A stretch of 64,000 bases of DNA, from NCBI RefSeq assembly GCF_963576675.1, contig NC_088918.1:64063001-64127000 (forward strand). The letters are read 5' to 3'. How positions within the stretch are numbered: the stretch's first letter is position 1; the number at the start of each line of letters is the position of its first letter. Source of the DNA: Euphorbia lathyris (Eukaryota > Streptophyta > Magnoliopsida > Malpighiales > Euphorbiaceae). Made by a program: the position numbers and the translations under genes. Under the pieces are notes generated by a model. That model was not told the origin of the DNA. It made no database searches and saw nothing but the letters and a program-made list of their open reading frames with translations. Below are positions 57,127-64,000 of this stretch, piece by piece.

Positions 57127-58066
57127 AACGTCCTTGCACTTAAAACTTTACTTGTCCCCAAGTAAACTAAAAAAAACTAAACCCGCAATCACAAGCAAGC
57201 TAGAAAACCTCCCGGTGTGACTAGGTGCTTGACACAATTTCGAGCATCTGTAATTACATGCATTCGGAAATACAAAATAGAGACACGATATCCAAAAGCC
57301 GCATTTCAATTATCATAGGTCATAGTTTTAAGCAAAAGGACACATGTTCAATTAAACAAGCTTGAGGGGATCGCTAAGTAAAACACCTCACCATAGGTAG
57401 TTCACTGAATTCACACAATTTTGGTGGCTAAGGTGTTTACTCTCGGCTTATGTTCTTGCTTAGGATTACGTTGATTTTGCACGTTCATCCGAGTTCCTCT
57501 ACTATGCTATATGACTCCGATGATATCAAAAGCTGCCTCGAATTGTGGTTGTAATGTGGTTAGAGGGTTAAAGGTACAACAAGGGTTATGAGTTCTAGCG
57601 TTAGAAAAACAAAGTTTAAAATGGCTTTAGCAAATGTGAAGTGATTGAGCTTTTTGTTTCTATATTTTTTCTGAGACGTTCTAATTTTAAGAACTGGGGA
57701 ATGAAGTTCTCCCCTTTTTGTTCGTCTCTTTTCTTTTCTTTTCTTTTTCTGTTTTTCTTTTCCTTTTGGATAGTAATGCTCATTCACTTCTTAGCCTTTT
57801 GGCTTGCTACTTTGATGCCATAAACAAAGATAAAGTGCTAGAAACAACAAAGACTCGATGTGAGCTTTGCAAAAACTTTGGGTTAGGTAACAAACTAAGT
57901 AATAGTTTGCAAAAACAAGGGTTAGGACGAAAGAAAAATTCTACAAACTACAAAAATATGGGCTCAAAGGGGCTTCCTAGAGTGGATGAAAAAGAGAAAA
58001 CAAGGTAAAGAAAAGGGTTAATTCTAATGAGGCTGATTTCATTGTTTATCATCTCAAATCATTGCA
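57127..58066 (-). other. Athila-like 3' non-coding region
   Basis: It matches 40841-41781 almost exactly and lies between pol and the 3' LTR. It includes a pyrimidine-rich tract (57705-57770) and short ORFs on both strands that lack any family signature. It is joined directly to RT at 58066. Confidence 0.8.
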
Positions 58067-59580
58067 CCTTGTGTCCTAACACTATGCAGTTTTGGACCAT
58101 AAATTGGCACTTTTCCCAATTGAGTGCCAAGTTTTTCTCTTCACAACGTTCTAAGACGCAGTCCAAGTTTTCAAGACATTGATCGAAGATAGGTCCCACA
58201 ACATTAAAATCATCCATGAAAATTTCTCGGAATTCTTCGACCATGTCAGAAAACATAGCCATCATACAGTGTTGGAATGTGGCCGGGGCATTACACAATC
58301 CGAAGGGCATCCGCCTATATGCAAAAGTTCCATAGGGACAAGTGAATGTGGTTTTCTCTTGGTCCAAAGGGTCCACAGGAATTTGCATATAACCGGACAA
58401 CCCATCTAAAGTACAGAAAAATTCGTGCCCTGCCAACCGTTCCAACATTTGATCAATAAATGGTAAAGGAAAGTGGTCCTTACGGGTGGCCTCATTTAAT
58501 TTCCTATAATCTATGCATACACGCCAACTCGTAACCTTTCTAGTTGGGATTAATTCCCCTTTTTCATTTTCCATTACCGTTGTTCCCCCTTTTTTGGGCA
58601 CGCATTGAACTGGACTTACCCATTGGCTATCAGAAATCGGAAAGATGATACCTGCGTCGAGGAGTTTTATGACCTCGGCTTTGACCACCTCTTTCATGTT
58701 AGGGTTGAGCCGTCGTTGAGGTTGAGCAGATGGCTTAATCTCTTCCTCAAGGAAAATCCTATGCGTGCAGATTTTGGGGTCGATGCCTTTGATGTCGTGG
58801 ATTGACCATCTAAAGGCCCCTTTATGTTGCATCAGCACCTCCACCAATCTTTCTTCCTGTTCAACTGTCAACAAAGAAGAAATAATAACGGGTAAATCTG
58901 TGGGAGGTTGAAGAAAAACATATTTCAGATTGTTAGGTAAGGGCTTAAGCTCCAATTCTGGAGGTTCCTCTAGCGAGGCTTTGGGCTTAGGTTTGATCTC
59001 ACGATCAAGGTCCTCTTTTCTGCCTTTTACCCAATAACGTATTTCCGGTGGGAGATCATTGAATGGTTCATTCGGGCTCTCATCCCCTTCACCACTCAAA
59101 TCTAACTTTGAAGAGATATTTTCAACTTCCTCAACACACTCATCCACTAATACTTCTACGAAATTACAGCTTTTGGAGCGTTCTTGAGGGAATTTCATTG
59201 AATCATAAACATTAAATGTTACCTCTTCGTCGTGTACCCTAAGGACTAGTTTACCTCCATGGTCGTCTATTAACGTCCTACCGGTTGCAAGGAACGGTCT
59301 TTCAAGGAGGATAGGGACGGAGTCATCCTCCTCCATGTCAAGGACTACAAAGTTGACTGGAAGGATCAGTTTGTCCACCTTTACCAACACATCTTCAACT
59401 ATGCCCTTAGGTCGTGCAATTGACCTGTCCGCTAGTTATAATGTCATGTTTGTTGGTTTTGGCTCTCCGAGTCCCAGTTTCCTGAAAATAGACAAAGGCA
59501 TTAAATTAATGCTTGTTCTTAAATCGCAAAGTGTCCTGTCTATATGCATGTTGCCTATCCTACATGGGATAGTAAAACTC
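58059..59580 (-). pseudogene. Athila-like protease and reverse transcriptase, truncated
   Basis: The protease region reads SINLMPLSIFRKLGLGEPKP with the catalytic DLGAS replaced by DLRTS, and has stops near 59585 and 59435. From 59390 a long open frame carries the linker (PPEIRYWVKGRKEDLDREIK) and RT: WVSPVQCVPKKGG, WRVCIDYRKLNEATRKDHFP, LDGLSGYMQIPVDP, FGLCNAPATFQ and the catalytic FMDD. It ends at IVLGHKVQ, where the thumb, RNase H and integrase should follow. RT would copy element RNA to DNA; this one lacks its partner domains. Confidence 0.9.
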
Positions 59581-59647
59581 CCTTAATCTTTAAGTTTGGG
59601 GGGCAGTTTATGGGTGATTATGGCCGAGCATTGTTTTGTCAGGGCCA

Positions 59648-60481
59648 CTATCTCATTCTACCCAAACTTTTTCTTCTTAGACAACATGCCTTTAAGAAAT
59701 TTGTGTAGTTCGGCATCTCCTCCAGTGCTTTCATCAATGGAAGGTTAATTTCAAGTTTGCGGAGGATTTCCAGGAACCTAGCAAATTTCTTATCTAAGTT
59801 GGCCTTTTTCTGTTTCTGAGGAAATGGCAATTTCGGTGCATAAGGCCTAACTATCTTGTCTAAAATCACTTCAGAGGTTAGGTTCTCGGGGATGGAACCG
59901 GGGTTGCTTACCACTTTCGGTTCCTTACTTACCTGAGATGATGGTTGGCTCGTTGGTGAAGGTGGTACGAGTGTATCGATTTATTTACCACTACGCAAAG
60001 CGATGGCATGAACCGTCTCCTCACATGAAGCGGTTGCTTCTCGGCATTCTCTGTCCTCCTGTCTGATTGCGGCGATCTGTCTGCTCAATACGTTGCAGAT
60101 TGCTTCAGTAGCAGTGAGGCGGGCAGAGATATCCTCCAACAGTGCTAGTATCTCCTTCGAGTGCTGTTCTTGCCTGCCATAAAGATCAGAGTTAGAGGGG
60201 GAATATGGGAAGTTATCCGCGGCAGTCATATATGGCTCTGGCGGGCATCGTGTATGTTCTCGATAATTGTAAGTCGGGGGTTCAGAATTATATCTTTGAT
60301 GATTACCCAAGTAACTTACATTCTCACCTCTAGGCACATGACATACCTCACCGTGGCGATTCTGACCGTACTGCAAGCAGGATGACGCCCTTGGTTGGTT
60401 CTTGCGGCCGTAAGAGGTCACAAGGAGATCCATTTTCTTGTTGAGTTCTGCCATGGACGGTTTTGGAAGTCTGTTATCCAT
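59648..60481 (-). pseudogene. Athila-like gag, internally deleted
   Basis: The ATG at 60481 starts MDNRLPKPSMAELNKKMDLL, which in Athila gag lies well inside the protein, so the N-terminal several hundred residues appear lost. It reaches the conserved AIALRSGK, then a TAA (near 59979). The frame continues through LPFPQKQKKANLDKKFARFL and EMPNYTNFLK. A one-base loss near 59700 shifts the frame before KKKKFG. Gag would form the virus-like particle; this one cannot. Confidence 0.8.
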
Positions 60482-60661
60482 ACCCGCTGAAATAGAATTC
60501 TTATAAGTATATAAGTGTTACAATCCTATAAGTCGTATGATATGGTAATATGTTCACAAAGCATAAGAAGGTATGAATGGTATAGACAGATGTTATAAAT
60601 GTACAAATGAATGCCTAAACTAACAAATCGACCTTTGGTTCGATATTACAGAAGAAATAAA

Positions 60662-60679
60662 TCCCCAGCAACGGCGCCA
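60662..60679 (-). promoter_or_regulatory. Primer-binding site (tRNA-Asp, one mismatch)
   Basis: The minus strand reads TGGCGCCGTTGCTGGGGA, one base away from the perfect complement seen at 326-343. Confidence 0.8.
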
Positions 60680-60685
60680 AAAACT

Positions 60686-62288
60686 TGATGGGTCTCCGCA
60701 AAAACTCACTAAGGGATAAGTGTACCCCGTCATTATGAAGTAATAAATTTCTGGTTAAGTCCAGGTTATCGTCCACAGGATTTATTTCTGCAAGTACAGA
60801 GCTACTTGGTTTCAGGTGTTATCTAGGCTTTGGGGGTTTTGAGTTGGTTTTTCTAAGTTAATCTACTCCTAGGTTGAATTATACTATTCCTAACTAAGTT
60901 ATTCTATGCCTAATTAAGTTACTTTACCCCTAATTAAGTTAAACTACTCCTAAGTGATCTTTTACCAATGCAATTATCTGAAGGAGCATGAAGGGATACG
61001 ATGATAATGAAAATAGATTATTTAAGCAATTGAATTAAAACCTAAGTCACTTGTGTCCGATGCGATTAACCCGACATATCCTTCTAAAGTCCCTAGTTTG
61101 TGATTCCCTTGTAAGGCCGAAACTAGCTCTAAGGCTCAGTAATTTGGGCTTAATCTTCTATAGGGTCGTCAATCCTATAGGCATTGACTAGGTTAGATTC
61201 AGCTCGCAATATGTGCCAACTTGATTTTGGGATTATCGAATGAGTTAAACCAATCAGACAAAACGTAAGATAAAGATTAAAGCATTAAAACAATTGAATA
61301 AACAAGAACTATAATATATATCAAAGATGGAAGTATTGTCACGACGTTACAATAAGCCTAGGATTCATAAGATGTATCAGAGGCCAGACAGAATATAAAA
61401 GAAGAAAAATCCCTTTCAGGGAACCTGTCTACCAATGCAGGCGTCTTCCTAGGACTTAAGGATGGAGCTTGAGCAATCATCGATGAACGGAGCTTCGGAG
61501 GCGTCTTCAATGGAGGTTTTAAGGATATGGAGGAGGTGGAGAGGATTTCTCAAGGTGAAGGCTAAGAAAATTAAAAAAAAATAAAAGATATCTAATTTAC
61601 AATTGGAAAAATCTATTTATACTCGTGGCTCGGCCCTCTTTTTGACCTATTTTTGTGTCCTTATTGGTGCAGGAAGTCGTGGGGTCCATCGTGGCTTCGT
61701 GGGGGCGGAATTGGTCTTTTTGACCAATTCTCGCAGGTCTGCTCGTCGAGCAGGGCGAGCTGCTCGGCGAGCAGGGCTGCTCGCGACGAGTAGTGCCCTG
61801 CTCGGCGAGCACGCTTCCTGCTCACCGAGCAGGCCACCAGAGGCCTGCTCGGGCGAGCAGGCATCCTGCTCGCCGAGCAGACATGGCCTACGGGGGCCTG
61901 CTCATCGAGCGTTTTCGCCCGGAATACCCTTCGATGCTTGCCGACTGCTGTCGATGTCCTTTTTCGCCCGAACTTACACCTGCGCACGTATAGAAACTCC
62001 AGATAACATTAGCCCAAAGGCTAAATTGATCTGCCAATCGCTTATTTTGAGTAAACGCTTCGTTTGGTGTGACTTTTGACGGACCAATTAGCTTTAAAAG
62101 ATAACGGAATTATATTATGCATGCTATTTTGGCCGTAATTGCCTAAATTGGTCATAAAATGAGCCTAAACAACGAAAAATAAATAAAACGTTTCCAATTC
62201 CTAACTAACTCACACAAAAGCATTTAAATGCGAGAAATGCTCGCTTATTAACTAAATAATGTTGAAACTCGTCCTAAAACCGTACCCA
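60686..62288 (-). repeat. Athila-like 5' LTR, lacking 26 bp at its outer edge
   Basis: Nearly identical to 350-1978. The final 26 bp (AAGATAGAAG to CCCCTATCA) are missing, so the LTR joins the LINE remnant at ACCC/AATAACTCC. TATA (minus) is at 61614-61621 and the palindromic array at 61735-61908. Confidence 0.9.
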
Positions 62289-62981
62289 ATAACTCCACAG
62301 GAGCATCATGAAAATTTCCACTTGCTCTGTCCCGCCTATCCTGCACAAATGAAAGAAAAACGCTGCAAAATTCTCCGCATCGTCGCTTGCAATATTGATT
62401 ATAATTTGTAATCCCACCTCTCTCAATAATTCATGTATTTTAGAACACAAAATAAACAGAAGCCATACATCTTCCACATCCAAAGAGCATACAACACAAT
62501 CAGCATCAATGGGGATTCCTCGGGTTCGTAATTTCCATCGTGTTGGTAAACATTCCCTAACCGGACGCCAACAGAAATATTTAACTTTAAAGGGAACTTC
62601 TTCTTTCCAAATAGTCTGCCATAAACCCTTAATTCGGAAATTTTGGTTGTCAGTGATTCCTTTAGTAGCTAATTTGTAGGCGCTCTTAACAGAATAACAT
62701 CCGTCATTCGAACCGTGCCAAATAAAATGATCCCTCCTTCCACCAATCCTAGGGGCTGATCTGATGATAGCCGTAATATCCTGTTCAGAGAAGAGCTCTT
62801 GCAACATATCAATGTCTCATTCCAGCGAATTTGGTATAAAGAGATTGGATACCCTCAAATTCTCAAGACCCTCAACCATCAGAGTAGTAATATTTAGATT
62901 GTCCATCTCCAATTTTGCTTTGAATACTTTACTGATAAGAGAATCGGGAGATGACAGCAATCGCCATACTTGTTTTCCCAG
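62289..62981 (-). pseudogene. LINE ORF2 remnant (zf-RVT region), right-arm copy
   Basis: Same sequence as 1979-2671: minus-strand LGKQVWRLL to the zf-RVT linker (CWRPVRECLPTRWKLRTRG, with one L-to-P change). It is the upstream half of the LINE whose RNase H half lies at 55141-55817. The LINE target-site repeat follows at 62982-62996. Confidence 0.85.
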
Positions 62982-64000
62982 AAATAGCAGTTCACTATTA
63001 ATAACACATATTCTTCTTTCTTTTGATAAGATATGCTTTCAAACTCATTAATTTGTAAAGAGTATTGTGGGTTTCACAAGAAGCCTATTGTGACATGTTG
63101 ATGAAGTACCGGGATGAACTTGCAAAACCCATTCAAAATGGAGATGAGAAGATGGTAAATGGTGGTTGTTGTATTTGAATTTTTTTTAGAGAGAGATAAG
63201 AAAGAAAGAAGAAAAAAAATTAAGAAATTAGAGAGAGATGGAGAAAAATGTGTATTTGATTTTTATTTTTTATTTTGGGATTTGTCTGTGATAATTAGAT
63301 AATAATGGGGTCAATTTATAAAATAAATAAATATAAGGACCAAATTTACTCTTTTCTCTTTCATTTTTAACAACGTTAGTGAATTTAGTATGTGTTTGCT
63401 AACAGAATGAACCTCAAAGTGTCATTTTGTAAATTTTTAAACCACAAGACTGCGTTCGAAAACATGTGTAACCACAATGTTTATTTTTGTATTTTTCTCT
63501 TATAATATTAACCTCCCATTCTATTATTGAATCACAAAAATTATAAAACTTTTTTTAGAACCAATTGATATGCAATTGATACAAAATAAGAAACAAAATA
63601 TATGTGCTTTATAATAATGTCTATAATTTTCCCAACTTGCCAATGTTAGGGAAAAAAGTGCTCCTGACTGTCAATGTTAGGAGTAAAATGGTACAATTTT
63701 AGACGTTAAAGGTAAAATTTCTCCTGACTATAAAATGGTATCATTTTAGACGTTAGAGATATTTTTGATCTTTATTCATTAAAGAAAGTCAAGGTAACTA
63801 ACACATGATGCATGACAAAAAAAAATATTTGTGCGAATTCTTAAATATGATGTGTACAAGACTTGAAGTTCGAAGTGAACAAATGGCTCCCTCTACCTAT
63901 TACATATATAATATAACTATGACGAAATCTATATCTATTCTACACTTTTAATATCATCATTAAGAGAAAGTTTCAAGGATTCTGCGAGTTGATTAACTAA

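Larger units (their letters stand above)
55818..62288 (-). mobile_element. Athila-like Ty3 element A, internally deleted (6.47 kb)
   Basis: Minus-strand order: 5' LTR (62288-60686), PBS, partial gag, protease, RT, 3' non-coding region, 3' LTR (57126-55818). RNase H and integrase are missing: RT jumps at 58066 into the region next to the 3' LTR. It split a LINE remnant; flanking bases CTAAC and ATAAC (the latter seen in the 1-1978 copy) give a probable 5-bp TSD with one mismatch. Stops and a frameshift make it non-autonomous. Confidence 0.9.
60337..64000. repeat. Direct duplicate of window positions 1-3692
   Basis: The same order and orientation of Athila-like gag start, LTR, LINE remnant and flank as at the window start. 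I noticed about a dozen substitutions by eye, plus the 26-bp deletion and a 2-bp shift near the end. It runs to the end of the window, so its full length is unknown. Confidence 0.9.

Noticed and set aside
1..64000. tRNA or rRNA genes
   Set aside because: None recognised. The only tRNA-like matches are the primer-binding sites of LTR elements.

Overview
This window is plant nuclear DNA, almost certainly from a eudicot. It is AT-rich, intron-bearing, and dominated by degenerate retrotransposons and short DNA transposons. The TE families are typical of plants: Athila-like Ty3, Ale- and SIRE-like Ty1/copia, plant LINEs with a C-terminal RNase H, Lemi/Emigrant pogo, and hAT, Mutator and Tourist MITEs. 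No bacterial-type operons, CRISPR arrays, rRNA or tRNA genes were seen. Only two genes look intact: an F-box gene (23533-24867) and a small B3-like gene (51704-52200). I could not name the species.

Layout. 1-1978: 5' end of an Athila-like element on the minus strand. 1979-4312: LINE remnant plus flank. 4313-21171: a block bounded by two 0.5-kb direct repeats. It holds a LINE (5014-11805, with target-site duplication) that is broken by a SIRE-like copia fragment, a QCR7 pseudogene, a full-length but dead copia element (12481-17693), a possible DUF506 gene fragment and a hAT MITE. 21172-31535: gene-poor DNA with a TIR element, the F-box gene, and a hAT element carrying a nested pogo element. 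31536-38137: an LTR retroelement with no recognisable gag or pol, which instead carries a long acidic, internally repeated ORF. 38138-43925: a chain of truncated fragments (copia, then Athila-like), ending in a ~16-bp minisatellite.

44125-64000 is a large palindrome. Its left arm is 44125-51544. Its right arm is 52353-55817, continuing at 62289-64000 after a 6.5-kb Athila-like element (55818-62288). The 808-bp spacer holds the B3-like gene with its own TATA box and AATAAA signals. Insertions present in one arm and absent from the other order the events: inverted duplication first, then Athila and MITE insertions. The first ~3.7 kb of the window recurs almost identically, in the same orientation, at 60337-64000. 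This implies a recent direct duplication with a ~60.3-kb period, or joined haplotypes.

There is no operon-like cooperation between genes. The functional story is one of transposition, decay and rearrangement. The strongest candidates for something undescribed are the LTR element with the acidic-repeat protein, the G/C-rich motif arrays placed just upstream of the TATA box in two unrelated LTR families, and the palindrome centred on a B3-like gene. Domain calls rest on reading translated sequence by eye; no database search or alignment program was run.
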